Shown here in pieces: positions 1 to 11,424 of a stretch of DNA of 64,000 nt (position 1 is its first letter; every line of letters begins with the position of its first letter). Source of the DNA: Siphlonurus alternatus (lineage: Eukaryota > Arthropoda > Insecta > Ephemeroptera > Siphlonuridae); assembly GCA_949825025.1 (NCBI GenBank), contig OX463785.1:8225979-8289978 (forward strand), in the 5' to 3' direction. The notes under the pieces are model-generated. The model saw only the letters and a program-made list of their open reading frames with translations, had not been told where the DNA came from and made no database searches. The translations under genes were made by a program, and so were the position numbers.

Positions 1-287
1 AAAATGTTCTCCTCTACATCCCCTATCAGTAGGTAAAATATCAGGTATACAAAAACGAGCTAGTTTTTGAGTTATCAATTTTTAAAGTTAACTACTTTAA
101 CATGGAGAAATGGAACTTCCATGCTAAATTAGTCAACTTTAAAAATTAATAACTCGAAAACTAGCTAATTTTTGTATACCTGATATTTTACCTACTGATG
201 TAGAGGAGAACATTTTAAATTTTTTTCATAATTTTTATGAATGGGATTTTTTTAGCATTGGGCCAGCTGATCCGTATTATCTCTACC
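1..287. repeat. Foldback MITE, family A, copy 1 (left end cut by the window)
   Basis: The two halves are inverted copies of each other. The arm with CTCCTACATC and GGTATACAAAAACGA is mirrored after a short loop near 100-125. The right terminus (GGGCCAGCTGATCCGTATTATCTCTACC) is followed by TTAA. Copies 2 (30610-30974) and 3 (43342-43642) have TTAA on both sides, so the family uses TTAA target sites, as piggyBac-type elements do. It has no coding capacity. Confidence 0.8.
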
Positions 288-611
288 TTAAAAAAAATTG
301 AAACACGTGGCATTAAAATTAAACATTTGAAAATATGACTCAAAAGTTAAAAGTTGAGCACTTGAAAGTTAATCATATTTTACAGCATTAATATAATTGT
401 ACACACATAATTAGATATATTATATATATTAAACATATTATGATATAAAAGATTGTTACTAATTACAGTTAATGATTTGTTCTTGTAAATTTTCCAAGAG
501 TTCATATTCGATTTCATTAACAATAATTGTCTTAAAAATAAATAACGAAGCAATAATATTTTACTTTCATAATAATCGCAGAGTAAATAGACTTTACCCA
601 TCTTGGTAATA

Positions 612-705
612 CACGCTGTTACGTAATAGTCATGCAACAACTGTCTCTATGTTTGATTTGTTTAATATTTACACGACTGTGACGTCACAGCATTTTGCAG
701 CCCGA
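612..705. repeat. Unclassified dispersed repeat, copy 1
   Basis: This matches 2143-2218 in the same orientation. Shared blocks are CATGCAAC, then a TTTATTT/TTTGATTT stretch, GACTATGACGTCAC/GACTGTGACGTCAC and TTTTGCAGC. The class cannot be told. Confidence 0.4.
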
Positions 706-719
706 TTTCAAGAGTGTAA

Positions 720-928
720 GGCCGGTCGCAGACAGAATCGCATGATTTCGCAGCATATGATAAAAAAAATAAGAACCTATGCGATCAGTTGTGCGCGCGC
801 ACACAGCTTCGTATCGTATGCTGTCGTATGATAAGAAATTTTAGAACCGGTTCTAAATGAGAAACGTACGATCGCAAGCTTACGATCGTAGAAATAGCGA
901 AATCATGCGATCCTGTCTGCGACCGGCC
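720..928. repeat. Foldback MITE, PIF/Harbinger-like (TAA target duplication)
   Basis: The terminal inverted repeat GGCCGGTCGCAGACAG(A/G)ATCGCATGAT appears at both ends in opposite orientation, and each end is flanked by TAA (717-719 and 929-931). A 3-bp TWA duplication is typical of PIF/Harbinger elements. The interior has no gene. Confidence 0.65.
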
Positions 929-960
929 TAATTAGGTTTAAAAAATAACTAATTTACAAG

Positions 961-1107
961 TGCGATTTACGAAGAAGTTAGCCAGGTTTCTAACCACGTT
1001 TAGATTAACTACGTTTAACTATACGTGTTTTACTTATTAAACCATCTAGTTAAACGTGGTTAAGATAAAAGTGGATAAAAACCTGGCTAACTTCTTTGTG
1101 AATCGAG
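961..1107. repeat. Foldback MITE, family D, copy 1
   Basis: The palindrome is built on TTAGCCAGGTTTCTAACCACG. The arms meet near ACGTGTTTTAC. Other copies are at 26665-26807, 29914-29983 (one arm) and 56006-56129. Confidence 0.7.
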
Positions 1108-1630
1108 GCAAAAAATTTACAACTTGAACTTCATGTAGATTTTCTATAATTGTATAAAAAAATTAATATTTAGTAATTTAAAAAAAATCTCAATATTAAT
1201 TTAATTTTCAATTATTCTTCAGCGAAAACATTTAATGCATAACCCAAAACTTTTACCTTGGTGTTCACTCAAACTGTTTTAAATGCATCTTGCAGTCCAC
1301 ATCTTCAATTTCAGTACTTCACACGACATAAATCCTTAGAAGCTGATGACATGGCTCAATATATTTAAAACTAGCTATAGTTTATTTTGTAGGCTCCCTC
1401 GATATCATAACAATTTTAATTGATTTGAAGGTTGTTTAAATTAGCGCTCATTTGATAGTCAATTAGAACTCTATTATTTTAGTTTCAAACTTTATTGACA
1501 GAGGTCGTAGCAGTGTAGAGCAGGAAGATGTATTAATTGAATTATTAATTTAAAATTTTTTGAATGAAGATTTAACTTCTACAGTGAGATAAATACTTAA
1601 AATTTGCTGCCTGATATTTTTATTTATTTT

Positions 1631-2043
1631 ATTTTTATTATTTTTTTTTTAATCAAACCTTTTTGGCTACTTACTAAATTACTCTATTACATAATTACAT
1701 ACTACTTTGAAATCCTGAACCTTCCAAAACCCTAACTTAAGCGTTTCGCGGGCTCTTCCGGAACGGGGGCGGCCACGGCCTTGCAATCCATCCCGGCATT
1801 TGCCTGCGACTGAGGGAAACGTGGAAACCTCAGCCAGAATGGACGCTACAGCTTTTGTCAATGAACCGAATCCCAAAGCCAGGGGAACCACATAGTGGAA
1901 AAGCGCAACGTTTTGCCCCTGGGTGGGAAACGTGTTTTTTGTTGAAATATGGTCACCCATCTAACTACTAACCACGCTCGGCGTTGCTTGACTTCGGTGA
2001 TCTGACGAGACCCGCAAGCGCACTACGCTACACCTCCCTGCTA
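1631..2043 (-). mobile_element. SINE with 5S rRNA-derived head (SINE3 type), copy 1
   Basis: Read on the minus strand from about 2043, the head reads CTCGTCAGATCACCGAAGTC, AAGCAACGCCGAGC, then GGTTAGTAGTTAGATGGGTGACC. These are the internal promoter (A-box, intermediate and C-box) segments of eukaryotic 5S rRNA, in the right order and spacing. A body follows containing CAGGCAAATGCCGGGA and AAGGCCGTGGCCGCC, then an A-rich 3' tail (the T-rich stretch at 1631-1652 on +). It is not a functional 5S gene, because the rest of the 5S sequence is missing. A second copy lies at 8858-9282. Confidence 0.75.
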
Positions 2044-2142
2044 TGTGAATACATCACTTCGAGTGTATTTTTATTTATTATTTTTTTTAACACCCTCACA
2101 AAATCGAGAGGAAATACGCTGTGGTCGCTGTGACTTCATAAT

Positions 2143-2218
2143 CATGCAACATCTTTCTTTATTTTTGCGTGTTAAACATTTGCATGACTATGACGTCACT
2201 GCTTTTTGCAGCATAATT
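2143..2218. repeat. Unclassified dispersed repeat, copy 2
   Basis: This is a diverged match to 612-705 (see that entry), ending in the same GACGTCAC...TTTTTGCAGC block. Confidence 0.4.
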
Positions 2219-2747
2219 TTTAATGGGGGTTATTGAGTTAAAAAGAAACGGAATTTTTTTTTGACGATATATAACTCGAGGTCCTCATCCAAATATGCAT
2301 TAAAAATATTTCCTACAGGTTGTCCATTTACCTCATCATTCACTCAGTTTGATTACCAAAAAGAAAAAATTACATTAAATTTCCAGGTATAATAATTGTA
2401 AGGCGATGTGCTTGAATTCAAAATTAATATACGTTCAATATTTTAACGGAATGAATCTATTTTAGAAATGTAATTTGACTAATTTGTTGTTGATATAATA
2501 ATAATATTTTATTCTTAAAAAAAAATTCAATCATTATGTTTACTTTAGCCAAATTGGGATTTGGTATTCCATTAAAAAATAATGATGTAACCTTAAATTG
2601 CTCAATTTGATTAAATTTAGTATATTTATCCATTAGAATGGTATCAATATATGAAATGAACAAATTAATAAATAAATAAAATAATATAATTCCTCCAATG
2701 ATTACATTTTGCATTTACATAATTAATTAATTATACACTTGCTGTAA

Positions 2748-3150
2748 TACCGAGCAGCGTAGCGTAGTGGTTTGGTCTCTGCCTATCGCTCGGGAGACCC
2801 AGGATCGCTTCCTGCCTTGGCTCAGGTGACTTTTCGTCACTTCGAGCTGAGGTATGGCAGCGTGTTCTGGTAAGTTCCCGAGAGATGGCATGTATGTTCT
2901 TCCACTATACTGCCTGTATTCGGAGGTGCCGAAGGTCGTTCCCTTTGGTACCGTCTGCCTCGATGATGGTTTTCTGTGGTTTCCCATCGTCACTCCCAGG
3001 CAAATGCCGGGACTGTTCCTAACACAAGGCCACAGCCGCCTCCTTTCCTATCAATCCTTCCAACTATTGTTAATACTGTTGTTAAGTTTGAATGCTTACA
3101 CCAATAGCAGAATATGTTGTAGTAAGCTAACATTGTAATAAATAAAAAAA
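2748..3150 (+). mobile_element. tRNA-derived SINE, apparently full length
   Basis: It has a pol III A box TAGCGTAGTGG (2760-2770) and a B box GGATCGCTTCC (2802-2812), one mismatch cluster from the tRNA consensus and at tRNA-like spacing. A central body follows with GTTTCCCATCGTCACTCCC, CAGGCAAATGCCGGGA and CAAGGCCACAGCCGCC. The 3' end runs into AATAAATAAAAAAAAAAT. A 3' fragment of the same family is at 14101-14236. The open frame across 2854-3138 comes from this repeat and is not a gene. Confidence 0.75.
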
Positions 3151-3448
3151 AAATACCTCATGTTTTTTTAATTCTATTTACTTCATGTGATATATTATTC
3201 CACTTGAAACTCCCAAACTAAGGCAATGTTGAGTTCAATACAATAGGAGCACTATATACAAATGACAGCTTAATATTTTATCTTTTATGTATATTATTGT
3301 TTAGCCATTTGGATCGAGTTTATATTATTATGCATCGATTTATTTGTATAATATGTTTAAATAATAAAATGCTAAATTTCAACACATATTATACATTAGG
3401 ATAGCTCAGTCAGCTATAATAGGAAGGTTTCTTGCAATAACTTAAAAA
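3151..3448. other. Upstream region of Gr A
   Basis: AT-rich DNA with no repeat or open frame that I recognise. It presumably holds the Gr A promoter, but I see no convincing core-promoter element. Confidence 0.5.
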
Positions 3449-4675
3449 ATGAATTCTCTTAATACAGAAAGCGTTTTAAAACAATTGTCACCGGTTTTTT
3501 ACATTTCAAAGATTCATTGCATTTTACCATTTTCTAAATTGAATTTTAAAAATGGGGAAATTAAAGCTTCAAATTTATTTCGAATTATTTTCATTGCTAT
3601 TGGCACATTGATATTTATATTGAAAGCATACTACCTTGAAATAGCAATTGTAGGGTGGGGAAACAAAGAACAATCAGTAGCACAATACGTGGTTCGTGGA
3701 GCAATTATTTTAGCGCGAGTTCTTAACTTAATTACCTTAATTTTAGTTGTAATTATGTCTCAATCATTTTGCAAATTTATGAAATTTGTTTATGTAAAAT
3801 TAATCAATTTTAACAATATTCTTAAAATTTGTAAAAGTCGATATTATAATATTTTACGAAGTGTAATTATATTTGAATTGCTAGCTTTATTTGAATTTGT
3901 ATATTTTTTAATTTTCAGCGGATTATCTCTTGATTCATTAAATTATTTATTAGGACAAATGGCTGAAGCAACGGAACAATTATATTTTATTTTATGTTTT
4001 GAAATATCATTTCGTTTAAATATAATTAATAAGTTAATTATTAAATACAGTCTTAATAGTAATACAGTTAGGCAAAATGAAATAGAGAATCTGAAACTTG
4101 GGTACTTATTATTAGCAGAAGTACAGGGTGAATTGCAAAGAAGATATTCTTTGTTCCTTCTTATGTCGTTTTCTCAAGCGTTCATGTATATTTTGGCGAT
4201 TATTTTATACTTGTTGGATTCTACTGGCCCGTGTCTAAAACTCACACCTGACCAATCTTTCTGTGTCGGGATAATCATCATGACCTCTCGTATTTCACTG
4301 CGCTTCATTCTACTTACCTGGTCATCAAATCAAGTATCTGCAAACGTAAGTAAATGGATTTAAAATAAGATATTTAAAATATTTATATACTTAAAGACAA
4401 AATTTGTGGTACATGTAAATAAATAGCCTCGTGATAGCCTGATCTTACATCATCGTTGTCTTATGGTAGGGGTACGGGGGTGAAAATATTGCTTGTCACT
4501 TCTTATGTAACCAAAAATTGTAAAAGTTTTGGAGCTGCAGTTCTAGCAAGATAGTGATAACATCATTGCTGTTCCGATATTGATGTACAGTGTTTTACTG
4601 ATTGAATTTCTATATATGTATGATGAATTTTGTATATAATTTTGCTTAATTTTGCTTAATTTTCTGACATTATTG

Positions 4676-4718
<43 letters not shown>

Positions 4719-5845
4719 TTATTACTAGAAGATACCGTATATTATTATGTTTCTACCTAGTATAATATCAAAAAATCAATGTTCATTTAGTGTGTTATGT
4801 ATTATTAATTGCATATATACATATACAGTATAACAAATCTTAGTTTACGTGTAGATTCGACTACACGTGGTGGCCATCTTGAAAGTCATAACATGACTAA
4901 GATAAGGAGCGGCAGTCTGTCTAGACGTATAGTCTAGTCATGTCAGGCGTAAACTTAATAGATTTGTTTTACTGTATGTATATATTATATACTGATGTAT
5001 ATTTGGTAAATCATGAAACAATTTTTTAATTCTTATTATAATTGTGTTACCCTTAGATAAGTTTTCATCAATTCAAATTATAGCAATCATGTAGTAAAGT
5101 TGTATAAGGCCTGTTTTAAATCCTGCCCAGATTACACTTTCTGCGCTCTACTGTTCTTATTTTAAGTACACTCGTCGTCTTGGAAAATTTCCCACTTGCA
5201 ACTTAAGTGCTAATCACCATGCCGTGGGTTATTATTAGGGGGCATAACAAGGTCGCAAAGGGAAATTTTCCGTGATTACTACTGTACACAGAAAAGCTAA
5301 ACATTTCAGAAGTTTTTATGAACAGACCTATTAGGTCTACAACAGTTTAATACACTTTAATGCATTTCAGGCATTTCGCACGGCAGAAAGCGTCCCAAGA
5401 CTTTTGAGTTACAGCCGACGATTGGATAAGAGCACCAAGCGAGAGGTTGGAAGCGTATTTAAAATTTAAAGGGGTGGGGCCAAGAAAATTTTCTTTACGA
5501 AATTCCATTAATTTCTCAATATTCAACGTATTTAAATTTTCAAAAAATTTAAATATTTAAATTTATAGACACTTTATTACCTTTTTATCATTATTTCCAT
5601 TTAAAAAATACTTTTAACAAAACGTTATTTTTCATGTTTCCAGATAAAATTGTTAGAAAACGTGACCAAGTCTCGGCCTCTGATCTTCACGGCCTGCAGG
5701 CTGTTCAAGGTAGACCTGCAGCTTCTCTTCGTGGTAATTAACTTTCATCCTCAGTGTTTAAAAGGACCGAGTCTGACTTTTGTGATTGTTGCAGGCGTTC
5801 GGGGCGGTCACCAACTATATTTTCCTCCTTTCGCAATTAAAATAA
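3449..5845 (+). CDS. Gustatory receptor Gr A (7tm_7), four exons
   Basis: Exons are 3449-4345, 5371-5445, 5644-5733 and 5795-5845 (370 codons), all joined in phase 0. Exon 1 has the array's N-terminal motif LSPVFYISKIHCILPF (residues 13-28). Hydrophobic segments lie near 43-60, 82-103, 136-157, 172-190, 235-255 and 271-290. The ILCFEISFRL block is at 181-190 and LLAEVQGELQRRYSLF at 221-236. Exon 3 carries the Gr signature ACRLFKVDLQLLF (ACGLF in its relatives). Exon 4 carries the last membrane segment, with the motif NY-h5-Q (TNYIFLLSQL), a variant of the family TYhhhhhQF. Three phase-0 introns near the C terminus are the ancestral insect Gr pattern. The second donor is GTTGGA, which is weak. 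Grs are ligand-gated cation channel subunits of taste neurons; the ligand is unknown. This is the most divergent member with Gr B. Confidence 0.88.
4679..4717. repeat. (TA)n microsatellite in Gr A intron 1
   Basis: Uninterrupted AT dinucleotide tract of about 39 bases. Confidence 0.95.
4824..4976. repeat. MITE family G, copy 1, in Gr A intron 1
   Basis: The terminal inverted repeats TACAGTATAACAAATCTTAG and its complement (AGATTTGTTTTACTGTA) flank a palindromic GTTTACGTG/CGTAAAC region. Related copies are in Gr G intron 2 (31804-32046) and Gr H intron 2 (37366-37513). The ends read TA, which suggests Tc1/mariner-type target sites. Confidence 0.7.
5167..5286. repeat. MITE family H, copy 1, in Gr A intron 1
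   Basis: Short palindrome with termini TACACTCGTCG...GGAAAATTTCCC and GGGAAATTTTCC...ACTGTA. The second copy is at 12681-12791, in Gr C intron 1. Confidence 0.65.
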
Positions 5846-5919
5846 ATAGATAACAATTTCTCATGTATTAAACAATAACCAAAGAACACAACAACAAAAA
5901 CACTGTAACAATAGATTTA

Positions 5920-6262
5920 ATATATATATATATATATATATTTTTACATTCTTTAGGTCATACAGTATAGAACGTCACATAAGTAGTTACAAACACAATC
6001 AAACAACTTAAAACTAAGACTAAACATACACAAAAATACATAAAAACTTGTTATACAATAACAGGTATCATGTATGTTTGAAATAAACTTTAACATCGTA
6101 AAACATGTTATTAATTAAATATGAATAAAGCTGTTTTTTGAAGGTAACAAAACTCTCATGATTTCTTATATGTTCTGGTAGGGCATTATAAACAAGTGGG
6201 GCCATATAACTGGGGCTGTGATCACAAAGAGACAGCTTAAATGTGTTTTTAATAGTTTCTTA
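5920..6262 (-). mobile_element. 3' end of a non-LTR retrotransposon (LINE), truncated
   Basis: On the minus strand, a frame from about 6262 down to a TGA at 6068-6070 reads ...SPSYMAPLVYNALPEHIR... then ...FVTFKKQLYSYL. This matches the well-known C-terminal tail of LINE reverse transcriptases, in which a P-x-x-YN-x-LP-x-x-IR block is followed by a FK-x-x-L-x-x-YL block. A roughly 130-base 3' UTR follows, ending in a TA microsatellite (5920-5941), as many LINE tails do. The frame is closed by a stop on its upstream side, so only the tail remains. It is a dead 5'-truncated insert. Confidence 0.65.
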
Positions 6263-7372
6263 ATATGCATCCTTTTTTAGTATAGTTGAATAAATACTAA
6301 ATTTTGATAGATGTAATAATTATTGTGCTTTGCATTTTCTTTTCTTTTTTTTTTATACATGCTTTGTTTTAAATGACGTCCGTGTCTTACCCATGCATGA
6401 TATATACATATAATCTATAATGTGCGTAACGTGTATTTAGAATGAGATAAAATAAATATTTATAATTTGAAATAATTTTGAATTTGTTAAAATTCGTGCT
6501 GTCTACACCTCTGGAACTCTGTACGTACACATCATGTACTTACTCTGTTTGCGGGCGTTATCAGTTAACACATGGAGATAAGTTGAAAAAAAAAAGGATC
6601 GAATAATTATTTTGAAAATTTTCCTGTGGCTAAAAGGGGAACTAAAATATGTCTAAAAAAATCAGAATTTTTGTGTCTACTAAGATTTAAATGTTAATTA
6701 AAGGGGACTACATTGATCAGCTGATCCGTGTTACCTTCCCCGTAAGTGTACAGTTACATGTTTTATCCAACATAAAATTTATTACGTTTAAATATTAATA
6801 AAAATTTAAAATAAATTGAAATTTTCTATTTGTAATGTTATTATAACTATAACTTTATGATTACAATTTATATAAATGTTCTGATGGTGTATTACAGTAA
6901 TCACTGTAGATGACTACTAGAAATGTTGTTAAATTATTTATTAATTATAATAAACTCAACACAATACAGTAACAAATATAATAATATTTTGTATTAGTAA
7001 TGATCGATTAATATAATTATATTATTGATTAAATCAGGCAGTGATCACGTAGGACGGCTATTAGTCTGTGCCTTGTCCAGTCCTTGAGAACCATTGCCTT
7101 CGCTCACCTCCGCTCCGTGCTTATTTTGCAAGCCATGCAATTCTTATGATCGAAAACTGTCACCGACGCAACTATGTTGCTATGCAGGGAGCGAAGGTGA
7201 CCGGAGGACTAACGGAAGTAATGCTGACCATTACATTATTAATATAAATGAAGGACTTTAGACAAACACAATATGAATGAGTGATTATAAAATAATATTG
7301 CACGATGTTTCACAATATCCATTGTAAAATTACTTGCATGGCAGTAGAGCTCTGTTAAATAGAGGAGCTACT
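6263..7372. other. Intergenic region between Gr A and Gr B
   Basis: There is no gene here. It holds a short palindrome around GATCAGCTGATC (6705-6745, TTAA on its left) resembling collapsed MITE ends. An imperfect inverted pair lies at 7095-7115 and 7187-7208 (CTTCGCTCACCTCCG against GAGCGAAGGTGACCGGAGG). The last 150 bases should include the Gr B promoter. Confidence 0.5.
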
Positions 7373-10340
7373 ATGCCTAACAAAAACGAGCCTATTTTAA
7401 AACAAATATCACCAATTTTACATTTCGCTCGACTTCATTGCGTATTTCCATTTTCAAGTTTAAATTATAGAAAACAGAAAATTAAGACTACAAGTTATTC
7501 ATACATTTTATCATTAATTTCGTTCTGTTTGATAATTCTATCATATATTTGTATGGTTTGGATATATTTTAAATGTTTTATTAAAAGTTTCAATGTCCAT
7601 AAAATTAGTCAATCCAGAGGTCTTGTTTCTTTAAACTTATCGCGAGCTTTTTGTATACTAACTGCTGTAGTAATTATTATATTTATTATACCAAAAATAT
7701 GCATTTTTATGGATTTTGTCATTCAAAAATTGTCAATAATTGATCGTAAATTAAAAATTCCATACAAAAATCCAAAATATAAGGTCATAGTAGTAGTGTT
7801 GGCATTGTTGGAAACGTATGTGTTAATCGGCTTTTACTTGGCATTTGGTATAACTTTAACAACAATTTTATCTCGCTTAATTATTCAATGTATTGAAGCT
7901 GTGGAAATTTTATTCATTGTACTTTGCCTTGAAATAATGTATCGCATGAAATTTATAAATAAGATTTTAAAAGAATTACGATGCAACAATAGTCTAACTA
8001 TAAGATCAAAAGAAGATATTATTAAAAATTTAAAATTTGGGATTTTAACTTTACAGCAATTACAATTAAAAATGCAAAATCTATTTTCAATTTTTTTCTT
8101 TTTTGATTTAATACAAGTATTTCTATACACATTGTCAACAATTGTATACTTGGTCATAAACATTGGTATGTGCACCGAGTTTAGTAGTAAATGTGTGGCA
8201 ACAGTTTCTGCAAGTACTAGTCATTTGGCAAGGTTTGTCATCATCACAGGGGTATGTGATCAGGTCGCAAATCAGGTAAGTATTTTATATACAATTCTTT
8301 CCGTGTTAATTAAAAAAATAAAATAATAGTTGAGGGGGGGGGAGTCAATTTACTGGGAAAAATTGCCAAGGAAGATATAAAAGATATAAAATTTTAGAGA
8401 GAGGGTACGGATTGTGACCCTCCCAAACTCCCAAACTTCTGACTTCGCGTCAGATATTCTCAGCCCAACTAAAGAATGAAAGTGTAGTGAGAAAATGAAA
8501 ATAATTCTTGATAGAAACTTAGTGACTTGCGATCAATTCTGTTGAATAAAGCAAAAAGTTTCTTATGTCTTTGTATTAAAATATATGGATTTTGAATCGA
8601 AACTCCTTGATCTTATATTTGGTCGAGTTTTATAATAAAAAACATTTCATAAAAATTGTAAATAACTTTATAGAAGTGAAAGTCATGCATATATACTATT
8701 TTGTGCTCACACATATCTTAATAAATTTTGTCTGTTATCCATGCATTAATTTAAAAATTAAGGAAAATTATTATAATATGCCAATTTAAGTATTAATATA
8801 TATATTATTATCACGTGTATTATCACGTGATTCATGCATCAAAATAATAATGTTAGAGTTTTTTTTATCAAACCTTAATTGGGTACTTCTACTTACTGAT
8901 TACTAATTACTAATCAGTGATTACTCACTAAGTTTGAAATCCTGAACCTTCCGAAACCCTAACTTGAGTGTTTCACGGGCTCATCGGGAACGGGGGCGGC
9001 CACAGCCTTGCAATCCATCCGAAATTTGCCTGCCTGCGACTGAGGGAAACGTGGAAACCTCAGCCAGGATGGAAGCTAGAGCTTTTTTGTCAATGAACCG
9101 GAAGTGCAATGGTCCAGAGCCAGGGGAATCACGTAGTGGAAAAGTGCAACGTTTTACCCCTGAGTGGGAAACGTGGTGTTTGTTGGAAATGATCACCCAT
9201 CCAACTAATAACCACGCTCGGCGTTGCTTGACTTCGGTGATTTGACGAGCCTGGTCAAGCGCACTGCACCACACCTCCCATCACGCTAATATACAAATTA
9301 TCTTGTCTTTTAGGCCGAGCAGATTACCTTGGAGGTAGTTCGATTGCTTTGCTGCAACCAGACAGTTTCTAACGAGGTATCTCATTGTCAATCTTAAATG
9401 TTTACATTGCATAAGGAATTAACTACTTCAAGCAAAACTTTGGGAATTCAGCACTTAAAGTACTTAACAAGTGTTTTCCGAAAAATTAACGATACATTTT
9501 TCGCATATTTTTGAAGATCCAATTAAGGATCAATCTGTTCTTCAAGATCGCAGCTAGCTTTTTCATTATAAGTTTAGCAGTTGACGTTAAACTATCCATT
9601 AAAAAAGTGATATTCAAATTTAAAATTTGTCTACAGTAATATTTTTTTTAGAAAAATTTAGTTCAACATTGAGCATAATGGATGGAGATGCAAAACTTTT
9701 AATTCCTTTGCACAGAAATAAAATTAATGTTCTAAACCATTTTAGATTCTAAACTGTAACAGCGTCTTATGAGTTATGAGATTTATCGTTCAAAATACTA
9801 TATTATTTGGAGACTTGTTATATAGGGGTTTATTTGTTCTAAACAACATGTTATCTGAAGTATCAAATCGAGATCTATTAATTTTTTATCTTAATTCTTC
9901 CAGGTCCTCGCTCTAGGAGAAGTAGCAAGATCTTTGAAGTTTAATTTCTCTGCATGTGGTTTCTTTAATATAAATCTGCAATTGCTTATTATGGTAAGGT
10001 TCATACTTATATAGTGTTAGTTTTGAATGCATACATTTTCATAATTTTATTTAAATTACTTTAGAGTATAAGCAGAAAAAAAGCAATAGTATTATTGATA
10101 TCAATAATTTTCAACATTTTAAATTAATTGGCTAATATTTAAATATATTATGAACCATCTGTATGTTAAAATAGCTGTTACAATAATTATAATTTAAAAA
10201 TAAAATGTTTCGACATTCTTTCTCATTAATTGAGTCATTGATTATTTATTTTGTCTAACAATGTTATCATGATCTCGTTATTGTTTCAGGCAGTTGGGGC
10301 AATAATCAACTACTCCTTTATCCTGCTTCAAATTCAATAA
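7373..10340 (+). CDS. Gustatory receptor Gr B (7tm_7), four exons
   Basis: Exons are 7373-8275, 9314-9376, 9904-9993 and 10290-10340 (368 codons), all phase 0. The start is the ATG at 7373, not the in-frame TTG upstream, because it aligns with the array's N terminus (ILKQISPILHFARLHC follows). Exon 1 shows six hydrophobic segments and the conserved VLCLEIMYRMKFIN block. Exon 3 has FSACGFFNINLQLL and exon 4 ends INYSFILLQIQ, a variant of TYhhhhhQF. Exon 2 has 21 codons rather than the 25 seen in the other eight genes and includes an odd CC-N-Q stretch, so it is the most reshaped exon of the array. Intron 1 contains a 5S-headed SINE. Predicted taste receptor channel subunit; ligand unknown. Confidence 0.86.
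8858..9282 (-). mobile_element. SINE with 5S rRNA-derived head, copy 2, in Gr B intron 1
   Basis: This is the same structure as 1631-2043. On the minus strand the head reads CTCGTCAAATCACCGAAGTC, then AAGCAACGCCGAGC and GTTGGATGGGTGATC. A body with the ...GCCGTGGCC... class block (here GGCTGTGGCCGCC) and a T-rich (A-tail) end at 8859-8866 follow. It is inserted antisense to Gr B. The open frames at 8964-9274 belong to it. Confidence 0.75.
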
Positions 10341-11424
10341 CTTCATGTATTATGCATAGATTGTATAGTACCTAGCAGCAAATATGTTATCGTATTGTTT
10401 TCGTTAGTAGAAAATTCATTCAACACAGCATTTTTATATTTCGAAGTGTATTTTTACTATTTAATCCGAAAGAAGACGTTTAAGTGATTGTTGGTGAATA
10501 CCGTTGCTGGTAAGTGAAGAATTGGGAGTTATATATAAAATTATTAAAACAAATATGGAAAATATTATAATAATAAAATTATTAACATAATTTATAATAC
10601 TGTAAAATAAATAAATCTATATACAATATGATTAATCATTATTATATTATAATGTTATTAGGATATTAGCACAATATTAGTTGGTTTAATTAATTTTTAT
10701 TAATTAAAAAAATATTGTAATATTTTAACATCCTATTTAAAATATTAACAGTGCTAAAATGATTGGAAAAGCGTGTTTGAGGGTATTAAAGTAAAAATAA
10801 AATAAATGTTAAAAGTTGCAGTTTATGTTGTTTTCCATAATAAATATTATAAAAATATATATGCTTTGAGAATATATACTATTCTAGAAACCTTCAACAA
10901 AAAAGATCTCTTCGTTTGACCGAAAATTACCGTGACCGTGATGCTACCTCTATCACGATTTAATCAACCCCCTTGCCAACCTAGCCATATCATTGTTATT
11001 TATATCACTACATATTATTATCTATATCATTTTGACACTCACATATATTACATAATATTATTCGTCTTTATATCCAATACTCTTGAAGAGAGTTCACTGG
11101 AAGTTAAATAAAATTATAAATTAATAATAAAAATAATAAATTTTATAAAATTGTCATTTTTGTAATTGTATTACTTGTTAGTGAAATTATAAAATTAATA
11201 ATTTAACTCCTTAACTTTTATTGTTCACAAACAACACATTGAGAAGTGGTTTGAAATTGGATGATGCATGAATAATATGAATGATATCACTCAATGTATT
11301 CAATGGTCATTGATATTTTTATGATATACTGAAGAGTTTTTACATTACATTATAAATGTATTGGAATGAATATAAATTGTGATATAAAAATATACCCACT
11401 GTCAGTAGATACGTAAGAGGCACT
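10341..11424. other. Intergenic region between Gr B and Gr C
   Basis: Very AT-rich with scattered A/T homopolymers. I see no gene, SINE or MITE in it. Confidence 0.5.
11402..11424 (+). promoter_or_regulatory. Conserved leader before Gr C (possible initiator or splice acceptor)
   Basis: TCAGTAGATACGT followed by a purine run and GGCACT directly precedes the ATG. The same block stands before Gr D (16474-16496), although the sequence further upstream is not alike. TCAGT fits an arthropod initiator, and TATAAATT starts 33 bases before its A (11371). The CAG could equally be the acceptor of an intron in the 5' UTR. Confidence 0.3.

Noticed and set aside
1679..1960. 93-codon minus-strand frame, with a similar one at 8981-9274
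   Set aside because: Both are translations of the same SINE body. The similarity reflects the repeat, not a protein family.
1919..2005. 5S ribosomal RNA gene on the minus strand
   Set aside because: Only the promoter-bearing central part of 5S matches. The 5' and 3' ends of 5S are missing and a SINE body follows.
2727..3138. Open frames on both strands (88 and 94 codons)
   Set aside because: They lie inside the tRNA-headed SINE and use a non-coding repeat sequence.
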